Of a stretch of DNA of 64,000 nucleotides, positions 28,209 through 35,945 are shown piece after piece (position 1 is the first letter of the stretch; every line of letters starts with the position of its first letter). A program made the position numbers and the translations under genes. A model generated the notes under the pieces. It was not told where the DNA came from and made no database searches. It saw only the letters and a program-made list of their open reading frames with translations. The stretch covers positions 38,746-102,745 of the forward strand of contig CAWAZD010000018.1 in assembly GCA_963786395.1 (NCBI GenBank), in the 5' to 3' direction. The stretch is from Fen-1301 sp963786395 (lineage in GTDB: Bacteria; Bacteroidota; Ignavibacteria; Ignavibacteriales; Ignavibacteriaceae).

Positions 28209-29537
28209 TTAGATTAAGACACTCTTCTTGATAAAAGTTTCTTTATAATAATTTTCCAGTTCATCGCGGAACTTGGGGTGGGCAATACTAATTAAAGCTT
28301 TAGCTCTCTGGTTTATCGTTTTTCCATGTAGATAAGCTATCCCATATTCAGTTGCCACATAATGGACATCACCGCGTGAAGTGGTTACACCGGCACCTTG
28401 TTTAAGAAATGGCACTATCCGTGACAATTCACCGTTCTTTGCAGTCGAGGGCAGTGCAATAATTGGTTTTCCTCCTTTACTTCTTGATGCACCTCTTATA
28501 AAATCTACCTGACCGCCAAAGCCGGAAAACAATCTTGGTCCTAATGAATCCGCGCAGACCTGTCCGGTAATATCAACTTCAATTGCGGAGTTTATGGCAA
28601 CCATTTTATCATTCTGGGATATTAAAAAAGGGTCATTAGTATAATTTGAAGGATGGAATTCTATAATAGGATTGTCATCAAGAAAATCAAACAACTTTCT
28701 GGTTCCAAGAACGAAAGAGGTTATGATTTTTCCCTGGTGAAGAGTTTTACGCTCGTTAGTAACAATTCCCGATTCTACCAGTTTTATCATTCCATCCGAA
28801 AACATTTCAGTATGAATCCCAAGGTCTTTTTTATCATCAAGGAAGGAAAGAACAGCATCAGGTATAGCGCCAATACCTAACTGAAGGGTTGCGCCATCTT
28901 CAATAAGTCCTGCAATATGGAATCCGATCTTCTGGAATACTTCAAATTCTTCCGGAGTTGTTTTATCTCCTTTAGAATTCATTTCCTTTAAAGGAACATC
29001 AGCTTCAATACACTTATTAATTTTGTCAATGTGTATGAATGAGTTTCCCAGGGTGCGCGGCATCTGAGGATTTATTTGGGCAATAACAAATTTAGCTGAG
29101 TCTGCTGCCGGCTTTGTACATTCAACACCTATTCCGTAACTGCAGAACCCGTACTTGTCAGGAGGGGACACATGAATCAGGGCAACATCGATAGGCAGGA
29201 TATTATTATAAAACAGGGAAGGGATCTCTGAAAGAAATATTGGAGTGAAATCAGCCCTTCCTTCATTTACTGCTTTTCGTGCATTTGTCCCAATGAATAA
29301 AGCATTATGCCTGAAATGTCCTTCCATTTCCGGGTCACAATAAGGTGCAATTCCAAACGTAAGAATATGGATAACTTCAACGTTCCATAATTCCTGATAT
29401 CTGTTTGTCATTGCCTGAACAAGAACCTCAGGGATTGCGCATCCGGGATGAACATAAACTCTCTGGTTGGATTTAATATATGAGGCAGCTTCCTCCGGAG
29501 TACATAATTTCGATTTATAGCTGTCAATCCACTTCAT
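28209..29537 (-). CDS. Acetyl-CoA hydrolase/transferase family CoA-transferase (4-hydroxybutyrate CoA-transferase-like)
   Basis: A 442-residue class I CoA-transferase. The glutamate that forms the CoA thioester is in AINSAIEVDITGQV, and the C-terminal signature includes GFGGQVDFIRGASRSKGG, TTSRGDVHYVATEYGIA and LHGKTINQRAKALISIAHP. Length and motifs agree with 4-hydroxybutyrate or acetate CoA-transferases; which acid is used is not decided. It stands alone on the minus strand. Role: moving CoA between acyl groups in fermentation or organic-acid use. Confidence 0.88.
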   Translation of the reverse strand: MKWIDSYKSKLCTPEEAASYIKSNQRVYVHPGCAIPEVLVQAMTNRYQELWNVEVIHILTFGIAPYCDPEMEGHFRHNALFIGTNARKAVNEGRADFTPIFLSEIPSLFYNNILPIDVALIHVSPPDKYGFCSYGIGVECTKPAADSAKFVIAQINPQMPRTLGNSFIHIDKINKCIEADVPLKEMNSKGDKTTPEEFEVFQKIGFHIAGLIEDGATLQLGIGAIPDAVLSFLDDKKDLGIHTEMFSDGMIKLVESGIVTNERKTLHQGKIITSFVLGTRKLFDFLDDNPIIEFHPSNYTNDPFLISQNDKMVAINSAIEVDITGQVCADSLGPRLFSGFGGQVDFIRGASRSKGGKPIIALPSTAKNGELSRIVPFLKQGAGVTTSRGDVHYVATEYGIAYLHGKTINQRAKALISIAHPKFRDELENYYKETFIKKSVLI

Positions 29538-29686
29538 TGGTAGTTCCTGCGTGTTCTTTCAAAATAACATAAAATTTGATATAAAATATACAAAGTACAT
29601 GCCAGCAAAGCTATATATAAATATCGGTTTAAGTTAATTTAAGTAAACCCTGAAATTAACGAGAATTCAGAAATGGGAAGGGTATA

Positions 29687-29983
29687 TTAAGTTGTTCTTA
29701 CAAGTGGGAGAGGAGTACTTATTCTTTTAGCATATGGATGAAGAAAATATTCTTCCGGGTAGTCATTCTTTAGTGTAATCCCTTCACGATTTAAAACTCC
29801 TTTAAAGTGCGCCAATTTTTTGCTGGTAGCGGGAATAATTACATTTTTAGAACTTGGTCGAAGATCAATCACTTTACCTCGCCTGTTCGCGGAAACGATT
29901 TTATTGAATGTCCTCGCTTTGCCCGATTCTTTTTTCTCGTCCGTATACATATTTCTTCCCGCCTTGTTCGTTTTCCTGAAACT
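29687..29983 (-). pseudogene. Truncated duplicate of the gene at 34152-34982
   Basis: About 265 bases (29719-29983) match 34493-34756 at roughly 90 percent identity, encoding SFRKTNKAGRNMYTDEKK ... RPSSKNVIIPATSKKLAHF ... YPEEYFLHPYAKRI. Both the N-terminal third and the C-terminal third of the full-length gene are missing. The upstream edge abuts a T9SS-tail remnant, so the reading frame starts in unrelated sequence. A remnant of a partial duplication, unlikely to make a working protein. Confidence 0.75.
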
Positions 29984-29994
29984 GTTCCTATGAA

Positions 29995-30273
29995 TTAAAA
30001 AATAATAGAAAGCCAATAACTCTCTCTTATTAAAATCATCTTCTTCGTAGCCGAATAATTCTCGGCTTTCAAAGAATAGAAATAAACACCGCTAGCTAAA
30101 TTCATTCCGTTGAATTGGTAACTATGACTTCCTTCTTGTAAAAGCTCATTAACAAGTGTTGTAACCTCTCTTCCAAAAACATCATCGATTTTCAATTGTA
30201 CTGCGGATGCCTGAGGGATTGAAAAATTTATTTGAGAAGTTGGATTAAATGGATTTGGGAAATTTTGAAACAA
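29995..30273 (-). pseudogene. Remnant of a T9SS-sorted protein (C-terminal domain only)
   Basis: The frame encodes FQNFPNPFNPTSQINFSIP and then the type A sorting domain to ATKKMILIR, which would normally end the protein; here it runs on into unrelated residues. No start codon, signal peptide or passenger domain is seen upstream. The downstream end meets the duplicate gene fragment at about 29984-29994. It seems to be the stump of a secreted protein cut by rearrangement. Confidence 0.75.
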
Positions 30274-30340
30274 ATATAGGTATATAAATTGGCACTAATG
30301 TTTTTACCTTTAGTTTTTTCTTCCCATCTGTAATCAGCTA

Positions 30341-31021
30341 TTATGGGTTAAATTGGTAAATATATTCGTACCCAATCCAATAGCCTATAAGACCTCCAAT
30401 TATACCACCTACTAATGCACCACCAGCCCCAGCACTCGACGCCAAACCTGAATCATCTTTACTTGTTAAGCCTCTAGAATACAGTAGACCCAAAGGACAT
30501 CCTAATAATGCTCCTGTTAAAACTCCAAGAGGGACCCTTAGCCATTTGTTTGTATAAGAAATAGTTTTAACCTTATTAAGGGGTATAATGCACTGTTTTC
30601 TTTGCTCGAATTCAGTTGTTATATAATTGATTGAATCATGAGTATATGTAATATCTCTGCAATTCAAATTCTTCCCATTTTTAAGTATTATTGTTGCAAA
30701 TTTAGAGTCAGTACTTGAATAAATATTTTCAATTTCTGAAATAGCGATACTAGAATCAACTATTACTTCCAAATTCATTAGGGAATATAATGTATCATTT
30801 AATAAAACAGCATTCTTATTAAGAACAAAGGAATTGCCGTTTAATAACGCAACATTTAAGGATTTGTTATTCGTCTCGGTATTAAATTTTTCATAATAAT
30901 TATCTTTTGAAGTAAAATCTTTAACTGTATAAAGTGTTGAACATCCAGTTAATATTAAAATATTCATAATAACTACAAAGGGGATACTGATGTAATCGAA
31001 TAATTTATTACTAATATTCAT
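30341..31021 (-). CDS. Unrecognised lipoprotein with C-terminal glycine-zipper
   Basis: About 226 residues. The ATG at 31021 follows a GAGG site and gives a lipoprotein signal with lipobox ILTGC; the longer frame from 31072 adds a stretch that would spoil the signal. The middle reads as a beta-rich domain (LNVALLNGNSFVLNKN, ATIILKNGKNLNCRD). The C terminus has glycine-rich hydrophobic segments (GVLTGALLGCPLGLL and GGALVGGIIGGLIGYWIGY) as in glycine-zipper membrane proteins. Envelope protein of unknown role; family not recognised. Confidence 0.65.
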   Translation of the reverse strand: MNISNKLFDYISIPFVVIMNILILTGCSTLYTVKDFTSKDNYYEKFNTETNNKSLNVALLNGNSFVLNKNAVLLNDTLYSLMNLEVIVDSSIAISEIENIYSSTDSKFATIILKNGKNLNCRDITYTHDSINYITTEFEQRKQCIIPLNKVKTISYTNKWLRVPLGVLTGALLGCPLGLLYSRGLTSKDDSGLASSAGAGGALVGGIIGGLIGYWIGYEYIYQFNP

Positions 31022-31179
31022 TTTGTTAACCTCATGACGATTTATTAATAAGAAAATAAATAGATAATACAATTATAATTAATAATTTACATTTCCCTCT
31101 TCTTAGTGTCAACATTTGGATAAGGATAATCCACAAAATCTTACGCATTTACATCTTTAGAATTTAAATTAAATATAAA

Positions 31180-31210
31180 TTGAAATTGGTAATCTAACAT
31201 ATTAAGTTTG
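31180..31210 (+). promoter_or_regulatory. Candidate Bacteroidota-type promoter
   Basis: TTG at 31180-31182, a 20-base spacer, and TAAGTTTG at 31203-31210 match the -33/-7 pattern TTG-N(19-20)-TAnnTTTG. It would start a transcript about 110 bases before the lipoprotein gene at 31326. This is the best promoter match I found in the window. Confidence 0.45.
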
Positions 31211-31325
31211 TAATAATCACTGAATGATCATATCATATTATGCAGGCTATTATGCAATAAATAAAAAATGAAATATAATATCTAGTACGGTAAAAAATAT
31301 AATGTTAAATTATAAAGGTGTCAAA

Positions 31326-32633
31326 ATGAATAAATTACTTTTGGTTCTTTTGCTTTTTGCTGTTAGTATTTCAATTCTGATCATTGGCTGCAGTAGTGAT
31401 ATTAATATAACATCTCCTCCTCTGTCAAATTACAATGTGAAAAATGTGCTTCATAAAACTATTTCACAAACACTAGCCTCATCTGATACTGTTATTTTCC
31501 TTCCCAAAAGCAAAAAAACAGTTATTGTTAGTAAACTACTAAAACCTCAAATGATTTCAAGTCTCGACAATTATATGAATAAGAATGTTCCTGCAAATAA
31601 GGCCCCAATATCCCCTATGGAATCTATGTGTTCACTTTATACCCAATATGGTGTGGAAATAGAAGATCAATATAAACCCCTCGGTAATAAAACCTTAGGT
31701 ATTAATTTAAGTACTAATGTAGTTTCTTATGACAACGCTCGTAGTTATGGGTTTGCGAAGATTCTCGTTTCAGATGCGTCAAGTATCGCTAATGCCAATT
31801 ATTCCGGCTTTAGTTTTGCAAATATGATGTACCAATTAAGCCCCGGCACTACTCAATCCACAATTTCTAATTTACTAACACAAGGAATATCTTCTTTTTT
31901 TATAGATGAACCTTATGAATATAATGGTTTAGTTGCAGGATGGACTACCCCTTTACTAAATAACATGGCTCATTTTACTAATCCTAAACCATTGTTTGTA
32001 AGTGCTTATCATTGGCCAGAATTTAGCACTCCTTGTAATCCATTCTATTATGGTACTAGTTATTCAGGATTTATAGATGCATTCAGTAATACCTATATTA
32101 TGTGCGACGAATATCACGGAAACTGTTGCGGTACTGTTGACCAATATTGGAGTGAATTCAACAGTTATTATGGGGTAGGTAAAAATCCAAGTAATTGGCT
32201 TCAATTAACAGCCAATAATGGAAATGGAAATACTCATCTTGATTGTTTTTATAAGAACAGCGTATCAAACAATTGGCATGATTTGCTCTATCATGCAAAT
32301 TATTCCGGCTCTGGTATGAATGAGATATGGCTTTATGCAAATAATACAGGAAGTGAACAGGATGTTAAGAATTTTGTGGACACTGCTTGGCGATTAGGTT
32401 GGTTATCAAGATATGGACGAGGATATATAATTATTTGGCAATGTACATATCATCAATACGATAGTACTCCAAACCAAGGTCCAAATTCTCTAAATAAAAG
32501 CACAAATTCTACAAGTTCAGATCCGTGTACTCAATGTAATTTTAACCAGGAAATAGGCCACTGGACCCCTATCCAAAGTTGGTACACAGGAGATACATAT
32601 TGGTATACTTATAATAATTGGATGGGTTATTAA
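31326..32633 (+). CDS. Unrecognised secreted lipoprotein, possible TIM-barrel enzyme
   Basis: About 435 residues. The ATG at 31326 is preferred over 31302: it gives a lipoprotein signal (MNKLLLVLLLFAVSISILII then GCSS lipobox). The mature part has aromatic-rich segments and acidic motifs spaced as on strands of a TIM barrel: SFFIDEPYEYNG, FVSAYHWPEF, YIMCDEYHGNC and GMNEIWLYANN. This resembles glycoside-hydrolase-like folds, but no family signature is recognised. Cysteines near the C terminus (SSDPCTQCNFNQE) may form disulfides. Codon use and lone position suggest an accessory gene. Confidence 0.6.
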   Translation: MNKLLLVLLLFAVSISILIIGCSSDINITSPPLSNYNVKNVLHKTISQTLASSDTVIFLPKSKKTVIVSKLLKPQMISSLDNYMNKNVPANKAPISPMESMCSLYTQYGVEIEDQYKPLGNKTLGINLSTNVVSYDNARSYGFAKILVSDASSIANANYSGFSFANMMYQLSPGTTQSTISNLLTQGISSFFIDEPYEYNGLVAGWTTPLLNNMAHFTNPKPLFVSAYHWPEFSTPCNPFYYGTSYSGFIDAFSNTYIMCDEYHGNCCGTVDQYWSEFNSYYGVGKNPSNWLQLTANNGNGNTHLDCFYKNSVSNNWHDLLYHANYSGSGMNEIWLYANNTGSEQDVKNFVDTAWRLGWLSRYGRGYIIIWQCTYHQYDSTPNQGPNSLNKSTNSTSSDPCTQCNFNQEIGHWTPIQSWYTGDTYWYTYNNWMGY

Positions 32634-32680
32634 AATTTAATGATCGACATATTTGTATTTAAACTAATTAGGATTACTTG

Positions 32681-33925
32681 ATGAATAAATTTTATATAAG
32701 TTTTATGTTCATCTTATTTATTGCGTTTTCATTGAATGCACAATGGATTCCCCAAAAATCTGGAGTGAGTTCAAGTTTGGTTTCAGTTTCTGCTGTAGAT
32801 GATAATGTTTGCTGGATTTGTGGTGACTCTGGAATAATTCTTCGTAATTCGGATGGAGGCTCTACGTGGGATAATATGAGCAGTTCTGGGATTGGAACAA
32901 ACAGTATTGAAAATCTATTTGCATTGGATTCTAACAACTGTCTGGCTGCCGTTTCGTATGCTATGGGGACTTTTGTATACAAGACTACAAATGGTAGTAC
33001 TACTTGTACTTAGGTTTTTTCTCAGAATTTGGGCTATATTGATGCCATTTGGATGACATCCGCATTAAATGGTTTTATGTTAGGAGATCCGGTAAATAAC
33101 CGATGGTCCTTATGGAAAACAACTAATGGGGGAGCGAACTGGGATTCTACCGGACTTAATTTATTGAGTTCCAGCCCTGGTGAAGCAGGCTTAAATAACT
33201 GCTTATATGTCAATGGAACAAATATATGCTTTTGCACCTCAGCTTCTAAAATATATTATTCTTCAAATTCAGGTATTAACTGGGTACCTCAATCAGTCCT
33301 TGGGGGAATAGATGGTATTTGGTTTAATGATTCTGTTGGATTGACTGGGGGTGATGCAAATTTTAACAAAACAATAAATAATGGGATGAACTGGACAAGT
33401 TCTCTCCTGCCACGTTCAGGATCAGTATATGGAGTTACAGGTCGCGATAGTAGTTTTTTAATTGTTTCAAGATCCGGATATATTTATTTCAGTCCGAATA
33501 ACGGAGTATCGTTTACTACTGCTGATTTTGTTTCAGGGAATAACTACCTTGCGGTTAGTACTTCAAGAAATGGTAATACAGTTTGGGCAGTTGGCATGAG
33601 TGGGAAAATAAGGAAGGGGGTAAAGATATTTACTGAGGTTAAATCAGATCCCATCATAGCCAAAACTTTCAAACTATATCAGAATTATCCGAATCCTTTT
33701 AATCCAACAACAACAATAAATTATTCGTTGCCTAAAGGAGGTTATGTTAGACTTATGGTCTTTAATTCTATCGGAAGTAAAGTTGCTAATATAGTAGATG
33801 GATACAAACCCTCTGGGGATTATTCCGTTTCTTTTAATGGAAGTAATCTTACAAGCGGAATATATATTTACAGGCTGGAGTCGGGAAATTACATTGCTTC
33901 AAAGAAGTTTATTTTAATGAAATAA
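32681..33925 (+). CDS. T9SS-sorted YCF48/BNR-like beta-propeller protein with an in-frame TAG
   Basis: A secreted protein of about 414 codons. The ATG at 32681 starts a signal peptide (MNKFYISFMFILFIAFSLNA). The passenger has repeated Asp-box/YCF48-like blades (ILRNSDGGSTWDN, WKTTNGGANWDST, YYSSNSGINWVPQ), and the C terminus is a type A sorting domain with YQNYPNPFNPTTTINYSLP and ending in KKFILMK. A TAG at 33011-33013 interrupts it in frame: the expected blade sequence (TTNG.TTWTQV) reads TTNGSTTCT-stop-V. Two substitutions, not an indel, explain this. Either a real nonsense mutation or a base-call error. Cell-surface or released protein, partners unknown. Confidence 0.78.
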
Positions 33926-33928
33926 GCG

Positions 33929-33987
33929 CCAAGCAAGGCTTGGACATAAGTAATTGGGTCAGGCGGAGACAGTTGCGAGTCTCCGCC
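33929..33987 (+). repeat. Two hairpins after the T9SS gene
   Basis: CCAAGC/GCTTGG (33929-33934, 33938-33943) and GGCGGAGAC/GTCTCCGCC (33962-33970, 33979-33987). They lie just after the stop codon and may end or stabilise the mRNA; no clear T tract follows. Confidence 0.55.
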
Positions 33988-34151
33988 AAGTCCCATAATT
34001 TATCACAATTTCCCCAAATAATCTCCTAGTTTTATAAGCTCTTAGCACCACCTCATTTTTATTTCATAAACCTTTAGTTTTTTTGAATCTCATCATTTAT
34101 CCCGCCAATCATTCTTGCGCATTCTTATGTGCCCAAACATTAATTCCTAAA

Positions 34152-34982
34152 CTAATGTTTTAAATAATACATTTCATTTTTCCTTTCCAGCGGATCATCC
34201 TCCCTGAACACAATCTCATTATCCGGATATCCACTCAGCGAAAATTCCTCTGAACCGAATTGATACCACTTCGTCTTTGTTCCGCTGCCATTCTCCTCTA
34301 CAAAAGTAATATATATAATGCAATTCTTGTATTTACTCATTATCTCTAAATCCGCTGTATCAAAACGGAAGAAAAATTCTTTATAGTCCCACGGTGTAAA
34401 TTCTTTAATATCGTACCATTTTGATATCATCTCAAATTTTACATTGCTCTTACCCTTCGGATCGAATGGACAAATTATTCCCACTGGGGTCATTATTCTT
34501 TTAGCATATGGATAAATAAAATATTCCTCCGGATAGTCATTCTTTAGTGTAATCCCTTCTCGATTTAAAGTCCTTTTAAAGTGTGCCAATTTTTTGCTGG
34601 TAGCGGGAATAATTACATTCTTAGAACTTGGTCGAAGATCAATCACTTTACCTCTCCTGTTTGCGGAAACTATTTTATTGTATGCCCCCGCTTTGCCCGA
34701 TTTTTTTTTCTCGTCCGTATACATATTTCTACCCGCCCTGTTCGTTTTCCTGAAACGGGATTTCTCCCATACATATCTTAACGCCGGTACTCTGTTTATG
34801 CAGCTCGCGAATTTGGAAACCATAACCATCTGCGCCTTCCCAAGCTTTTCCTTTTCTGATTCGTCTGCTTTCTTCTTGCTCGCCTTTTCCCCCGAATAAA
34901 CTATCTTTCCTCCTACCTTTATTACTAAATCCTCTATTCCTCCGGCATACGAAACTACTGTTTTCTTTTTAATCCCAGGCAT
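34152..34982 (-). CDS. Unrecognised protein, full-length parent of the fragment at 29.7 kb
   Basis: A 276-residue protein. Start: two ATGs are close; the second (34982, MPGIKKKTVV) lies seven bases after AGGAG, so it is preferred. The N-terminal half is basic and rich in Lys/Arg (FRKTNRAGRNMYTDEKKKSGK, in two parts), possibly nucleic-acid binding; the C-terminal half is aromatic and acidic with beta-like segments (FFFRFDTADLE, IIYITFVEENGSGTK). No signal peptide or membrane span. I do not recognise the family. A partial second copy five kilobases away shows the locus has been rearranged. Confidence 0.65.
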   Translation of the reverse strand: MPGIKKKTVVSYAGGIEDLVIKVGGKIVYSGEKASKKKADESEKEKLGKAQMVMVSKFASCINRVPALRYVWEKSRFRKTNRAGRNMYTDEKKKSGKAGAYNKIVSANRRGKVIDLRPSSKNVIIPATSKKLAHFKRTLNREGITLKNDYPEEYFIYPYAKRIMTPVGIICPFDPKGKSNVKFEMISKWYDIKEFTPWDYKEFFFRFDTADLEIMSKYKNCIIYITFVEENGSGTKTKWYQFGSEEFSLSGYPDNEIVFREDDPLERKNEMYYLKH

Positions 34983-35429
34983 GCCCATTCTCCTAAAAGT
35001 TGTAAAAACATATAATTAGCTCACCTCAAATTAATAAATTCCTGGAAATTCCGCATATAAAAACTATAGTTTCCTTATCTGCAAGTTGCTGCTAAGCCTT
35101 CTCCGGGTTTAGGATGGTACTGTCGTGACCATTTCTACTCCCGGTGTATTCCCTATTTTAGCGGGTATTTAGCGGGATTTAGCAGGTCTTTAGCGGGTAA
35201 ATAACTTCAGGATTCTTTTGGATTTGAAGGAAGATTTGTTTCACTTGCAACCAAACAAGATAAAACATTTTTATTTAAATGTCAATAGATAAAACAAAAT
35301 AAATTTTGTTCTAAATTTTTCACTGCCCTCCAAAATAAAAGGGAACCAAACTAAATATATTTCCTTGAAAATTTGCATAAATATAGCTGAATCAATATAT
35401 TTACGAGCTAAATTTTGATGAGCAGTTTT
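34983..35429. other. Spacer before tRNA-Leu
   Basis: No coding frame is supported. It carries the four-unit TTTAGCGGG repeat at 35157-35199, and is otherwise AT-rich. Confidence 0.6.
35157..35199 (+). repeat. Four tandem 10-11 base units (TTTAGCGGG core)
   Basis: Units: TTTAGCGGGTA (35157-35167), TTTAGCGGGA (35168-35177), TTTAGCAGGTC (35178-35188), TTTAGCGGGTA (35189-35199). The period is about one DNA helical turn, which would place a binding site on the same face each time. Part of a fifth core, TTTAGCGGG, appears at the 5' edge of tRNA-Val (35837-35845). Confidence 0.75.
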
Positions 35430-35515
35430 GCCGGGGTGGCGGAATTGGTAGACGCACAGGACTTAAAATCCTGTGGGAATTTATTCCCGTGCCGGTTCGA
35501 GTCCGGCCCTCGGTA
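35430..35515 (+). tRNA. tRNA-Leu (UAA)
   Basis: An 86-base class II tRNA. Acceptor GCCGGGG/CCTCGGT with A73, D arm TGGCGGAATTGGTAGACGCA, anticodon loop CTTAAAA (anticodon TAA), long variable arm (TGGGAATTTATTCCCG), and T arm GCCGG-TTCGAGT-CCGGC. The long variable arm and A73 are typical of tRNA-Leu. CCA is not encoded. Confidence 0.95.
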
Positions 35516-35665
35516 CTGTATCAGAATATAGATGGATTTTATCTGTCTATATTCTTTTATTTTAAACAGTTAATAATTTAGTCAAAAGTCTTTATTGAAA
35601 TCAGTTAAATCCTGAAAGAACAAAGTGAAATGACAATTTAGGATAATCGATAAATCCTACATGTC

Positions 35666-35706
35666 ATTCCCGCGAAGAGTCTACCCCGACTTGTCGGGGC
35701 GGGAAT
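35666..35706 (+). repeat. Composite REP-like element with nested palindromes
   Basis: Outer arms ATTCCCGC (35666-35673) and GCGGGAAT (35699-35706) enclose an inner palindrome CCCCGAC-TT-GTCGGGG (35684-35699). This joins the REP core with the core of the 26-base palindrome at 21.6 kb in one element. Right half repeated at 18.02 kb. Confidence 0.75.
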
Positions 35707-35842
35707 CCATGCAGCGTATTTATTCTTGACTTGTCATTCTAAACGATGCAAAGAATCTGCATTTTATAAACAATTTGCGAGAATCTTCAGTTTCTCAGGT
35801 TATCTTTTTAATAGGACATATGTAATAATTTTTTGATTTAGC

Positions 35843-35916
35843 GGGCTCTTAGCTCAGTTGGTTAGAGCGTCTGCTTGACGTGCAGAAGGTCATAGGTTCG
35901 AATCCTATAGAGCCCA
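35843..35916 (+). tRNA. tRNA-Val (GAC)
   Basis: A 74-base tRNA: acceptor GGGCTCT/AGAGCCC with A73, D arm AGCTCAGTTGGTTAGAGC, anticodon stem TCTGC/GCAGA with loop TTGACGT (anticodon GAC), and T arm ATAGG-TTCGAAT-CCTAT. CCA is not encoded. It lies 29 bases before thrS. Confidence 0.93.
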
Positions 35917-35945
35917 CTGATCCTATTCCGGTATTATTGTTTATT

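Noticed and set aside
33011..33013. TAG read as pyrrolysine or another amino acid
   Set aside because: No pyl genes or suppressor tRNA are seen, and TAG ends other genes here. The expected residue is an ordinary Gln of a repeat blade.
34581..34899. Plus-strand frames opposite the unknown gene at 34.2-35.0 kb
   Set aside because: Both recur opposite the duplicate at 29.8-30.0 kb simply because the DNA is duplicated; the minus-strand frame is longer and has a good ribosome site.
35157..35199. CRISPR or replication origin iterons
   Set aside because: Units are too short and contiguous for CRISPR, and no replication initiator gene or DnaA-box cluster lies nearby.
35496..35515. Attachment-site duplication of the tRNA-Leu 3' end
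   Set aside because: I found no second copy of the tRNA end in the window and no integrase gene, so an integrated element is not supported.
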